In this document: positions 8,576 through 14,758 of the stretch, piece by piece | How the letters are laid out: every line of letters starts with the position of its first letter | How positions within the stretch are numbered: the stretch's first letter is position 1 | Source of the DNA: Bacteroidales bacterium UBA1197 | Lineage (GTDB): Bacteria > Bacteroidota > Bacteroidia > Bacteroidales > UBA932 | Assembly (NCBI GenBank): GCA_002309995.1 | Contig: DBYB01000014.1 | Coordinates: 1 to 32,010, forward strand | Length of the DNA stretch: 32,010 bases | Direction: 5' to 3' | The notes under the pieces: generated by a model | Database searches by the model: none | The model's input: only the letters and a program-made list of their open reading frames with translations | Told to the model about the DNA's origin: nothing | Translations under genes and position numbers: made by a program

Positions 8576-8595
8576 TGAATATATTAAGAATAATT
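8546..8595 (+). repeat. Perfect 25-bp tandem duplication across the nfnB stop codon
   Basis: Bases 8546-8570 are repeated exactly at 8571-8595. The unit begins ATTGATGAATATATTAAG. The first copy encodes the end of NfnB (IDEYIKNN) and the second supplies the last Tyr, the TGA stop and the upstream region of the next promoter. Confidence 0.97.
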
Positions 8596-8597
8596 AG

Positions 8598-8605
8598 TAT
8601 ATTTG
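8598..8605 (+). promoter_or_regulatory. -7 promoter box for the small lipoprotein gene
   Basis: TATATTTG, an exact -7 consensus match, 23 bp upstream of the ATG at 8629 and 3 bp after the tandem duplication. A TTTG -33 box at the normal distance is lacking. Confidence 0.5.
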
Positions 8606-8628
8606 TGAACTTTTAAATCAATTACAAA

Positions 8629-9036
8629 ATGAAAAAGTCTTTATTTGTTATTCTTCTCGCCGTTGTGGCAATCGCAACCAGCTGCTCTACCACCAACCGT
8701 ACCATGAAGGAGCCCATCGTACAGTTCCAGCTGAACGCTGACGATTATATCCTCTCCGAGCAGGTTGTCGGCGAAGCAACTGTTACCCGCGTATTCGGTA
8801 TCGACTGGTCCCGTCTGTTCACCAACAGGTACGGCCAGATCTCTACTCCTATCTACGGCATCACCACTACCCTGAGCCTCGACACTCAGTATGCAGTGTA
8901 TGATCTGTACGAGAAGAACCCTGGATACGACTTCGTGATGTATCCTCAGGTTACCGTCATTACCAGTGGCGTTCCCGGTCTGTTCCAGCAGGATAAGATC
9001 AAGGTTGTCGCCCGCCTCGGCAAGATGAAGAAATAA
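8629..9036 (+). CDS. Small exported lipoprotein of unknown function
   Basis: 135 aa. The N-terminus MKKSLFVILLAVVAIATSC is a lipoprotein signal peptide with the lipidated Cys at residue 19. The mature part has alternating hydrophobic and polar stretches suggesting beta structure (VQFQLNADDYILSEQVVGEATVTRVFGI, YPQVTVITSGV, IKVVARLG). I do not recognise a named family with confidence; short lipoproteins like this are common in Bacteroidales. It has its own -7 box and its own terminator, so it is probably monocistronic. It lies 67 bp ahead of another small exported protein, but nothing links them functionally. Confidence 0.75.
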   Translation: MKKSLFVILLAVVAIATSCSTTNRTMKEPIVQFQLNADDYILSEQVVGEATVTRVFGIDWSRLFTNRYGQISTPIYGITTTLSLDTQYAVYDLYEKNPGYDFVMYPQVTVITSGVPGLFQQDKIKVVARLGKMKK

Positions 9037-9058
9037 TCATTTAGAATGATTTAGGATC

Positions 9059-9092
9059 AAGAGGTCGTCTTGCAAAGGCCGGCCTCTTTTTT
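9059..9092 (+). terminator. Rho-independent terminator after the small lipoprotein gene
   Basis: AAGAGGTCG pairs with CGGCCTCTT (one G-T pair) around a 12-nt loop, followed by a T run. It lies 22 bp after the stop codon. Confidence 0.88.
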
Positions 9093-9103
9093 AATGATCA
9101 CTT

Positions 9104-9583
9104 ATGAAAAAGATTATCGTTTTATTGATTGCGGCCGTTGCACTGACCGTCAGCGCATCAGCCCAGAAGAGGGAGACCGTACCTTACGCAGGTGTCAGTT
9201 TCCTCACTAATTTTGAAGAATTCGGTGGCGGTGCTTCTTTCGGCTTCCGCAACTACAACCGTAATGCATTCGTCTCCGTCGGAGTTGGTGCCGAGGCTTT
9301 CGGCTACATCATCCCCGCATCACGCGAGTGGGGTGCTTTCGCAGCCCCTGAGATCGGCGTTGCAATCGGACCCAAGTGGTTCAAGTTCTATCCTCACACC
9401 GGCGTTATGTTCGGCTACTCTTCCCAGGCCACGGGCTTTGGCTGGGGTGGTAAGAACGGCACCGCTTTCGACTTCGGCAAGTGCTTCACGCTGGACTTCT
9501 CGGTTATGACGCCCAGCTACAACTTCTCAGAGAAGAACAGCACTTATGCAGTTTCCCTGATTTTCCGCTTCGGAAAGAAATAA
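9104..9583 (+). CDS. Small secreted, probably outer-membrane beta-barrel protein
   Basis: 159 aa. MKKIIVLLIAAVALTVSASAQ is a cleavable signal peptide with an ASAQ-type cleavage site near residue 21, and no lipobox follows. The mature part is rich in Gly and aromatic residues in alternating strands (VPYAGVSFLTNFEEFGGGASFGFRNY, GVMFGYSSQATGFGWGGKNGTAFDFG) and ends in VSLIFRFGKK, a terminal strand with aromatic residues as in small outer-membrane barrels. Family not identified. No promoter box stands out between the upstream terminator and the ATG. Confidence 0.7.
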   Translation: MKKIIVLLIAAVALTVSASAQKRETVPYAGVSFLTNFEEFGGGASFGFRNYNRNAFVSVGVGAEAFGYIIPASREWGAFAAPEIGVAIGPKWFKFYPHTGVMFGYSSQATGFGWGGKNGTAFDFGKCFTLDFSVMTPSYNFSEKNSTYAVSLIFRFGKK

Positions 9584-9586
9584 TTG

Positions 9587-9615
9587 AAAAACCGGTCCTG
9601 AGGGCCGGTTTTTTT
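9587..9615. terminator. Bidirectional terminator between convergent genes
   Basis: ACCGGTCC - TGA - GGGCCGGT hairpin with A-rich DNA on the left and a T tract on the right. Both strands therefore show hairpin plus T run, serving the gene ending at 9583 and the aroD-aroA fusion ending at 9614. Confidence 0.93.
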
Positions 9616-11764
9616 ATTGGAACATTTCGAAGAATCCAGGGAAGGATTTGCTCACGCAGGCGGTGTCGTCTATCTCTATAGGGGAATCGGCGCCCAAGGC
9701 TGCAACGCTCAGGGCCATCGCCATACGGTGGTCGTGGTGCGAACTGTAGGCACCGCCTTTCAGCAGGCGACCGCAAAGCAGGCGGCTCACGAGGGTTTCG
9801 CCCTGCACCACGAGCTCGTCGCCCTGCGCTTCAGCCTCAACCCCCATACCGGTGAGCATATCGATTATCGCCGCCGCCCGGTCGGATTCCTTGCCGGCCA
9901 GCCTTCCGAGCCCGGCTATGCGTGATTCGCCGGCGCAGAAGGCCGCCAGAACCGACACGGCCGGGAAGAGGTCAGGGGCGTTGTTGAGGTCGATTGTGAA
10001 GCCCTCCAGGGGCGCGCGCCGTACGCACAGCGTGACGTCGTCGAGTTGCGACACCAGCGCTCCTGCCTCCACCAGAACGTCCACGATGGCTATGTCGGCC
10101 TGGATGGACTTCATATCCATCCCTTCCAATTCCGCGCTTCCGAAGACCGCTCCGGCCACCAGGAAGCACGCGGCAGCGCTCCAGTCGCTCTCGATTCCGA
10201 AGTCGGCTGCCTTGTAGCGCTGGCCTCCGCGGACCTTGAAGCTGATGCCGGTGCAGCCGCTCCAGTCTTCCGCCTCCAACATTTTTGCGTCGCCCTCCAT
10301 CTCGCTGCGGGTGCTGATGCCGAAGTGGCGCAGCACGTCGAGCGTGATGTACATATAGGGGATGCTCTTTGGGTCGGTGACGTGGAGGAAACTGTCCCTG
10401 GCGCACATCGGTAGGGCCATCAGCAGGCCGGAGATGAGTTGCGAGCCGCCGCTTCCGCTCACTTCCGCGTTGCCCGGTATCAGCGTGCCGCGTACCGTCA
10501 GGGGGACGTGGATCTCGCGTTTTGCCGTGGGGGCGTCGCCTTTTGTCGCGTGGGCCTCCTTATTTGTCATTCTGAGCGAAGTCGAAGAATCTCCTTCCGC
10601 TTCAGCGTTGTTCAGCAGCACCCCGAAGGCCGCCATTATTGCTGCGGCCGAGTTCATCGGTCGGCGGGGGAGCGTGCCCTGGCCTTCGATGCGGAAGGGC
10701 TGCCCGTTGATGGCGGAGAGGATGGGGATCGACAGGCGAGCCAGCAGGCCCGATTCGCCCACGTCGAGTTTGTCGAGTTGTAACGCGCCGGCGTTGCCTA
10801 TACCGGTGATGGTCAGCGTGCTGCCGTCTTTGGTGACTATGGCTCCGAGGGCTTCGGCGACGCGTATTGCGGCCTCGCTGTCGTCGCAGGGGGAGTAGTC
10901 GGAGAGGTGCGAGGTGCCTTCTGCCAGTGCGGCCGCGAGAATGGCGCGCTGGGCGAAACTCTTCGACGCCGGCATCCGTATCCCTCTGAAGTGCACGGGC
11001 TTGCGCTGGCCGTAGATTTTTTTCGCCAGTTCTGCGGCGATGGGCTGACCGGGCGCGGTCCGCTCGGTGTCGCTCAGGGTGGCGTATGTGAATGGCGCGC
11101 CGCGCTTCAGGCACCCGATGCGGGTTTCCGTGCCGGCGGCGCCCATTCCGAAGGCAATCAGGCGGCCCTGCAGGGAATCCACGTTCTCCAGCACCACGCT
11201 GTAGAGCCCGATGATGCGTTTGGCGTCGGCGGCGTTGTGGCAGGTAGTCACTATCTTGGCGATGTCGGCCCCGTAGCGGAAGCAGCGGGCGAGGGCCATC
11301 TGGAGGCCGTGGTCGTCCGGCGTGCCCACGAAATCGTGGTACGAGCGTATGAGTTCTGTGCCCGACTCCCGGCAGAGCTTCTGGAACCGCCGGCTGAAGT
11401 CCGACGGCGCCTCTATCTCCAGGTCCGCAAACCTCGCCCCCGCCTCCACGGCGATGGTCAGTTTGCGCTCCGCCTCAGCCCAGCCCACGTTTTCCTCATT
11501 CCGGGTCCCTCTTCCTTCGTCCCTTCCCTCTTTTCCGCCCTCTTTTCCTTCATTCCGGGCCCCTCTTTCCTCATTCCGGGCTTGACCCGGTATCCCCCCG
11601 CCCCTGCAGGTCGCTATCAGCGGAATGTCCGTCTGTGCGAACAGTTCCTCTATGTCTTCGTCGGAGAGGGGACAGAGGTCGAGCCGGATTTCGGCCATCT
11701 CCAGGGAGGGCAGCACCTCCAGAATCTCATCGTATGTCTTGTGCTGCAGGCTGGTGCAAATCAT
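9614..11764 (-). CDS. Fused type I 3-dehydroquinate dehydratase / EPSP synthase (AroD-AroA)
   Basis: A 716-aa bifunctional shikimate-pathway enzyme. Residues 1-235 are type I 3-dehydroquinate dehydratase: EIRLDL, ATCR, catalytic His in SYHDF (about 143) and Schiff-base Lys in DIAKIVTT (about 170). Residues 255-716 are EPSP synthase: MPASKSFAQRAILAAAL (about 264, phosphoenolpyruvate/shikimate binding), GESGLLARL, GSGGSQLISGLLMALP and near the end DHRMAMALSVAALG. Two segments look foreign: residues about 58-93, rich in Arg/Asn/Glu/Gly and interrupting the dehydratase after its TCR strand, and about 389-411 (containing DSSTSLRMT) interrupting EPSP synthase. Both correspond to repetitive DNA (separate entries) and the frame stays open through them. 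Start ATG at 11764; a near-consensus box, TATCTTCG, lies 11 nt upstream. Confidence 0.92.
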   Translation of the reverse strand: MICTSLQHKTYDEILEVLPSLEMAEIRLDLCPLSDEDIEELFAQTDIPLIATCRGGGIPGQARNEERGARNEGKEGGKEGRDEGRGTRNEENVGWAEAERKLTIAVEAGARFADLEIEAPSDFSRRFQKLCRESGTELIRSYHDFVGTPDDHGLQMALARCFRYGADIAKIVTTCHNAADAKRIIGLYSVVLENVDSLQGRLIAFGMGAAGTETRIGCLKRGAPFTYATLSDTERTAPGQPIAAELAKKIYGQRKPVHFRGIRMPASKSFAQRAILAAALAEGTSHLSDYSPCDDSEAAIRVAEALGAIVTKDGSTLTITGIGNAGALQLDKLDVGESGLLARLSIPILSAINGQPFRIEGQGTLPRRPMNSAAAIMAAFGVLLNNAEAEGDSSTSLRMTNKEAHATKGDAPTAKREIHVPLTVRGTLIPGNAEVSGSGGSQLISGLLMALPMCARDSFLHVTDPKSIPYMYITLDVLRHFGISTRSEMEGDAKMLEAEDWSGCTGISFKVRGGQRYKAADFGIESDWSAAACFLVAGAVFGSAELEGMDMKSIQADIAIVDVLVEAGALVSQLDDVTLCVRRAPLEGFTIDLNNAPDLFPAVSVLAAFCAGESRIAGLGRLAGKESDRAAAIIDMLTGMGVEAEAQGDELVVQGETLVSRLLCGRLLKGGAYSSHHDHRMAMALSVAALGADSPIEIDDTACVSKSFPGFFEMFQ
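10565..10594. repeat. Dispersed repeat inside the EPSP synthase coding region
   Basis: On the plus strand TGTCATTCTGAGCGAAGTCG followed by AAGAATCTCC, a form I recognise as a widespread bacterial intergenic repeat. On the coding (minus) strand it is read as DSSTSLRMT. It falls where EPSP synthases normally have only a short link. Only one copy is seen in this window. Confidence 0.6.
11492..11592. repeat. Cluster of TCATTCCGGG repeats inside the dehydroquinate dehydratase coding region
   Basis: TCATTCCGGG occurs at 11496-11505, 11550-11559 and 11571-11580, separated by pyrimidine-rich CCCTCTT stretches. The last copy continues as CTTGACCCGG, making a CCGGGcttgaCCCGG palindrome. The extended form, CTCATTCCGGGCTTGACCCG, recurs at 28716-28735. 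In the gene it encodes the Arg/Asn/Glu/Gly-rich insertion. Confidence 0.85.
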
Positions 11765-11833
11765 ATTGGATACGAAGATACGCTATGAGTTTTGAAAATC
11801 CAAGAATTATAGATACCTTTGCCTTCCACCTTT

Positions 11834-11917
11834 GCCCGAGTGGCGGAATGGTAGACGCGATGGACTCAAAATCCATTGTCCCTTAAAGGCGTGCGGGTTC
11901 GAGTCCCGCCTTGGGCA
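11834..11917 (+). tRNA. tRNA-Leu, anticodon CAA
   Basis: Acceptor GCCCGAG pairs with CTTGGGC; anticodon stem ATGGA/TCCAT encloses the loop CTCAAAA, giving anticodon CAA (reads UUG, Leu); a long variable arm follows, as in leucine tRNAs; the T arm is GCGGG-TTCGAGT-CCCGC. Discriminator A at 11917. The genomic sequence continues CACG, so the CCA end is not encoded. The 3' half of this tRNA is also the left arm of a long palindrome. Confidence 0.96.
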
Positions 11918-11966
11918 CACGAAAGCAGGCTGCACGCCTGCTTATTTCGTGTGCCCTCGGCGGGAC
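11903..11966. repeat. Long imperfect palindrome overlapping the 3' end of tRNA-Leu
   Basis: GTCCCGCC (11903-11910) pairs with GGCGGGAC (11959-11966), GGGCACACGAAA (11913-11924) with TTTCGTGTGCCC (11945-11956), and GCAGGC (11925-11930) with GCCTGC (11936-11941). The only interruptions are a 2-base mismatch and a 3-base bulge; the loop is TGCAC. In total 26 base pairs. There is no T tract, so it is not a classic terminator. Confidence 0.93.
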
Positions 11967-12249
11967 CCCTATATCCCCCGTCGCTTCGCGACTGCCCCCA
12001 GGGGCATTGCCGCTCCACTACGTTCCGCGGGCAGCTTCGCTGCTTCGGTTTTCTTACAAAAACCTCGCTGACGCTCCGCCGCGGCGCCTGCTGGCGCCTT
12101 GTTAAGTGGCGCTACTACGTTACCCCCAAACCCCCGCCCTCGGGGAGGGGCTTTAGTCGGCCTGCGGCCTCCGGTTTTTCGTATGCTGCCAGCCGTTTCC
12201 GCGTATGCCCCGGCGGCGGTGCCGCCGACCGGTATTAGTCTCGCCTTCC
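11967..12249. other. Non-coding stretch filled with short palindromes
   Basis: No believable gene. Short hairpin sequences follow each other: GTCGCTTCGCGAC (about 11980), GCAGCTTCGCTGC (about 12031), GGCGCCTGCTGGCGCC (about 12083), CCCGCCCTCGGGGAGGGG (about 12133), GGCCTGCGGCC (about 12159) and CGGCGGCGGTGCCGCCG (about 12211). Open frames here are shadows: they lack start context, and their Arg/Pro/Ala-rich translation is of the kind given by repeat DNA. Confidence 0.7.
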
Positions 12250-12365
12250 TGCCACGAAATCCATCCGGAGCCCCTCCCGTGTATTTCGCGTCAGCAAAAC
12301 CACTGAAAACGGCCTTTTCCGTGTCACGAGATACATAGGAAGGGCCGCTGGTGTATTTCGCGGCA
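12250..12365. repeat. 116-bp palindromic element, diverged copy (copy B)
   Basis: Ends are imperfect inverted repeats: left TGCCACGAAATCCATC against TGCCGCGAAATACACC read from the right end. The centre GAAAACGGCCTTTTCCGTGT continuing CACGAG matches the centre of the element at 28737-28852, and both are exactly 116 bp, aligning end to end without gaps. No coding capacity. See the findings. Confidence 0.85.
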
Positions 12366-12400
12366 ATTCATCGCCTCAAACACCTCCATCACTTCACCTC

Positions 12401-12510
12401 TCACGAAACGGATAAACCGTCTCCGTCATCCGTCAATGAGGCCGTTTTTTTCTTTTTCCTCTCTTTTCGCTTGCCGAAACTGATGCGAAGCCTCCGTCAT
12501 CCGTTTCACC
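12401..12510. repeat. Third, more distant palindromic element
   Basis: About 110 bp bounded by CACGAAACGGAT and ATCCGTTTCACC, with internal direct repeats CTCCGTCATCCGT (12420 and 12492) and a central GAGGCCGTTTTTTT, the reverse complement of the AAAACGGCCT-type core of the 116-bp elements. Relationship to those elements is inferred from layout, not from a full alignment. Confidence 0.5.
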
Positions 12511-12542
12511 GTTAAGTATCCGCTCCCGTCTCCTATACTACT

Positions 12543-12664
12543 ATCTGACGGATTTTAAACCAAAAGTCGTCAGAATAGGGCATTTTGTACCCAATCTGAC
12601 GGGAAAAGCGGTGAAAGACGTCAGATTGACCGTTCAACCTCAGTTGTCCGTTGTTGTCGGACAA
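12543..12664. repeat. Alternating inverted repeats based on ATCTGACGG, plus a small hairpin
   Basis: ATCTGACGG (12543), GTCGTCAGAAT (12566), AATCTGACGGG (12593) and GACGTCAGATT (12617) alternate in orientation, able to form two hairpins in a row. A separate hairpin TTGTCCG-TTGTTGT-CGGACAA spans 12644-12664. No gene is seen between the tRNA and the Fic gene. Confidence 0.75.
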
Positions 12665-12776
12665 ATGTGTCAATGACCAGATTCCGACTATAACAACCGC
12701 CGAAATATTCGGACAGTTTTATGATTATGCGCCGAGTTTTAAAACACGCCATTATACATAGTCAATGTTAAGCCGT

Positions 12777-12808
12777 TTTGTTATTACGGCTATTATTGTG
12801 TAAATTTG
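12777..12808 (+). promoter_or_regulatory. Promoter of the Fic gene
   Basis: TTTG at 12777-12780, 20-bp spacer, TAAATTTG at 12801-12808: exact -33 and -7 consensus with ideal spacing. The ATG is 12 bp downstream of the -7 box. Confidence 0.85.
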
Positions 12809-12820
12809 TACTAATTGATT

Positions 12821-13507
12821 ATGAGTGTTTTTGATGAATATATCCAGCAAGGTGAACCTGGGCGCAGATCGAAGGCGGACGCTTGGCTAACAGCTATCGG
12901 TCTCCAGGATGTCGATGGCGAATCGGTGCTCTACAATCCCTTTGAGAATTTGAAGGAGACACTTGATTACGATTTCGCAGAGGAACGGAAGTTTGATTAT
13001 GCATCTGCATCCACAGACGAAGCCATAAAACACATCGCCTCCTTCGTCGCTGGTATCTGGCAGATCCATCCGTTCGGAGAAGGGAACACACGAACGACGG
13101 CCGTATTTCTAATCATGTATCTTCGTTCTTTTGGTTTTAAGATTAATAACGAGTTGTTTTCTGCTCATTCCTGGTACTTTAGGAATGCACTTGTCCGGGC
13201 AAATTATTCCAATAGGAGTAAAGGATTTTCGCCTGACTTGAAGAACCGTTATCTTCATATCAGTTATCAAAGTGACAAACACAATTCTCCAAAGGGCCAA
13301 ATTGGCACTTTGAATGTCACTTTGGAAGAACGCGCCGTGCTTACATGTCTTTCACAGAATAATCGTATCATGCAAAAAGAAATTGCACAGGTCATAGGAA
13401 AATCTGAGAGAACAGTAAAACGCATTATGGCGTCCCTTTCTGAAAAAGGCATCATAGTCCGTAGGAACGGTAAGCGAAACGGCTATTGGGATGTGTTGAT
13501 AGGCTAA
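12821..13507 (+). CDS. Fic-family protein with C-terminal winged-helix domain
   Basis: Fic proteins usually transfer AMP (or another nucleotide-derived group) onto target proteins. This 228-aa product has the core motif HPFGEGNTRTT at residues 83-93, a recognised variant of HPFx(D/E)GNGRxxR in which the second Gly is Thr and the final Arg is absent. Residues about 160-228 form a helix-turn-helix/winged-helix region (MQKEIAQVIGKSERTVKRIMASLSEKGIIVRRNGKRNGYWDVL), implying DNA binding or autoregulation. The ATG at 12821 is chosen over the TTG two codons upstream because it sits 12 bp after the -7 box. No inhibitory (S/T)xxxE(G/N) helix is visible and no antitoxin-like partner precedes it. Its position after the tRNA and repeats, and codon use more AT-rich than its neighbours, suggest transfer. 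Confidence 0.85.
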   Translation: MSVFDEYIQQGEPGRRSKADAWLTAIGLQDVDGESVLYNPFENLKETLDYDFAEERKFDYASASTDEAIKHIASFVAGIWQIHPFGEGNTRTTAVFLIMYLRSFGFKINNELFSAHSWYFRNALVRANYSNRSKGFSPDLKNRYLHISYQSDKHNSPKGQIGTLNVTLEERAVLTCLSQNNRIMQKEIAQVIGKSERTVKRIMASLSEKGIIVRRNGKRNGYWDVLIG

Positions 13508-13524
13508 TCCCGGCGCAGAACGAT

Positions 13525-13532
13525 TATATTTC
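13525..13532 (+). promoter_or_regulatory. Probable -7 box of the tyrosine phosphatase gene
   Basis: TATATTTC, one mismatch from consensus, 6 bp before the ATG. The upstream CCCGGCGCAGAACGAT matches the spacer of the promoters at 14061 and 16410. No TTTG -33 box: that position lies in the end of the Fic gene. Confidence 0.5.
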
Positions 13533-13538
13533 TGGAGT

Positions 13539-13982
13539 ATGATGAGGATACTTTTTGTGTGCCACGGCAACATTTGCCGGAGTCCGATGGCGGAGTTCAT
13601 ACTCAAGGCGCTGGTTAAGGCCAGAGGGCTTGAGGGCCAATATTATATAGAGTCGGCGGCGGTGTCGACGGAGGAGATTGGGAATCCCATCTATCCTCCG
13701 GCAAAGCGTTGCCTCGCTCAGCACGGGATTCAGTTCGATAATGCTAAACAGGCCCGGCAGATTACCCGCACTGATTATGACAGGTTCGACAGAATCATCT
13801 GTATGGACCACTCAAACCTGCATCTTATCAGGCGCATCATTCCGGATGACCCACAGGGCAAAATTCATCTGATGATGTCATACGCCGGCTTTCCCCGCGA
13901 TGTCGCCGACCCCTGGTATACCGGAGATTTTGAAGAGGCATTCCAGGATATCCTCGAAGGATGCGAATCGATGTTGATATGA
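13539..13982 (+). CDS. Low-molecular-weight protein tyrosine phosphatase
   Basis: A 147-aa cysteine-based phosphatase, the usual size for the family. The active-site loop C-x5-R-S is CHGNICRS at residues 8-15 near the N-terminus, and the general acid lies in the late DPWYTGDFEEAF segment (Asp near residue 125). Two adjacent ATG codons (13539 and 13542) are possible starts and the difference is one residue. The family acts on tyrosine kinases of polysaccharide export or on arginine/tyrosine phosphoproteins; no such partner is next to it here, so the target is unknown. It follows the Fic gene after 31 bp and carries its own promoter-like box. Confidence 0.93.
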   Translation: MMRILFVCHGNICRSPMAEFILKALVKARGLEGQYYIESAAVSTEEIGNPIYPPAKRCLAQHGIQFDNAKQARQITRTDYDRFDRIICMDHSNLHLIRRIIPDDPQGKIHLMMSYAGFPRDVADPWYTGDFEEAFQDILEGCESMLI

Positions 13983-14060
13983 AAAAATGCTCCAAATGAC
14001 GCATAGGAGAATTGGAATGGGCTGATATTATGATGGTTGCGAAAAACGCCCTGCAGACTG

Positions 14061-14092
14061 TTTGCTTTCCCGGCATAGAACGATTATATTTG
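14061..14092 (+). promoter_or_regulatory. Promoter of the BRO-N protein gene
   Basis: TTTG at 14061-14064, 20-bp spacer, TATATTTG at 14085-14092, exact consensus. The spacer is nearly identical to that of the symporter promoter at 16410-16441. The preceding 75 bp (from 13983) hold no recognisable gene. Confidence 0.88.
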
Positions 14093-14107
14093 TAAAAACG
14101 ATTTGCC

Positions 14108-14758
14108 ATGTCGGACATTGAGAAGATACAGTTGTTTGAGCAAAAGAAGATACGCTCGGTATGGGTCGAGAAAGAAGACAAGTGGTTCTTTGTAGTAGAA
14201 GATGTAATTGCGGTCCTTACAGACAGTCACGATCCAAAGCAGTATGTCAAGAGAATGAAGTTGAGGGATCCGGAGCTGTCTAAAGGGTGGGTACAAATTG
14301 TACCCCTCCTTTCGATAATGACTGATGGTGGGCCTCAAAGAATGCGCTGTGCTGACATGCAAGGCATCTTCCGCATCATCCAATCCATCCCATCCAAGAA
14401 GGCCGAGCCCTTTAAAATCTGGATGGCTCAGGTGGCTGCCGAACGCATCAATCAGGCAATCGATCCGGAGCGCAGTATCGACCAGGCAATTGCCGACTAC
14501 CGGCGTCTTGGATACTCGAAGGCCTGGATTAACCGCCGAATAAAGTCAATAGAAATCCGGAAAGGTCTTACCGATGAATGGAAACGTGGCGGTGTAACCA
14601 AAGAGGTCGATTTTGCATTCTTGACTGACCTGATGTCCAAGACTTGGAGCGGGATGACAACCCGAGAATACAAGAAGTACAAAGGCCTCACAAAAGAGAA
14701 CCTCCGTGACAACATGACCAATATGGAGTTGCTGCTTAATGCCTTGGCTAAGGAGTGA
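14108..14758 (+). CDS. BRO-N domain protein (phage antirepressor/DinD-like)
   Basis: 216 aa. Residues about 1-110 resemble the BRO family N-terminal domain: IQLFEQKKIRSVWVEKEDKWFFVVEDVIAVLTDSHDPKQYVKRMK, then a PLLSIMTDGGPQRMRCADMQGIFRIIQSIPS segment, a DNA-binding module of phage antirepressors and large DNA viruses. The C-terminal half (GLTDEWKRGGVTKEVDFAFLTDLMSKTWSGMTTREYKKYKGL, then ENLRDNMTNMELLLNALAKE) matches the arrangement seen in stand-alone bacterial BRO/DinD-like proteins. Function in the host is unknown, probably regulatory; no other phage genes are present. It has its own perfect promoter. Its stop ends at 14758, directly abutting the stop of the convergent gene at 14759. Confidence 0.82.
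   Translation: MSDIEKIQLFEQKKIRSVWVEKEDKWFFVVEDVIAVLTDSHDPKQYVKRMKLRDPELSKGWVQIVPLLSIMTDGGPQRMRCADMQGIFRIIQSIPSKKAEPFKIWMAQVAAERINQAIDPERSIDQAIADYRRLGYSKAWINRRIKSIEIRKGLTDEWKRGGVTKEVDFAFLTDLMSKTWSGMTTREYKKYKGLTKENLRDNMTNMELLLNALAKE

Noticed and set aside
11903..11966. Palindrome after tRNA-Leu as an ordinary Rho-independent terminator
   Set aside because: No T tract follows and the left arm lies inside the mature tRNA; a simple terminator does not explain it.
11832..12338. Several open frames of 60-120 codons after tRNA-Leu
   Set aside because: They overlap the tRNA or the palindrome-rich DNA, have Arg/Pro/Ala-rich low-information translations, overlap each other in three frames and lack promoters; they are shadows of repeat DNA.
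12401..12630. Spaced repeats as a CRISPR array
   Set aside because: Units alternate in orientation, differ in length and lack a constant repeat with unique spacers; there are no cas genes.
14108..14758. A prophage around the BRO-N gene
   Set aside because: No integrase, capsid, portal, terminase or lysis gene is present; only one phage-type domain is seen.
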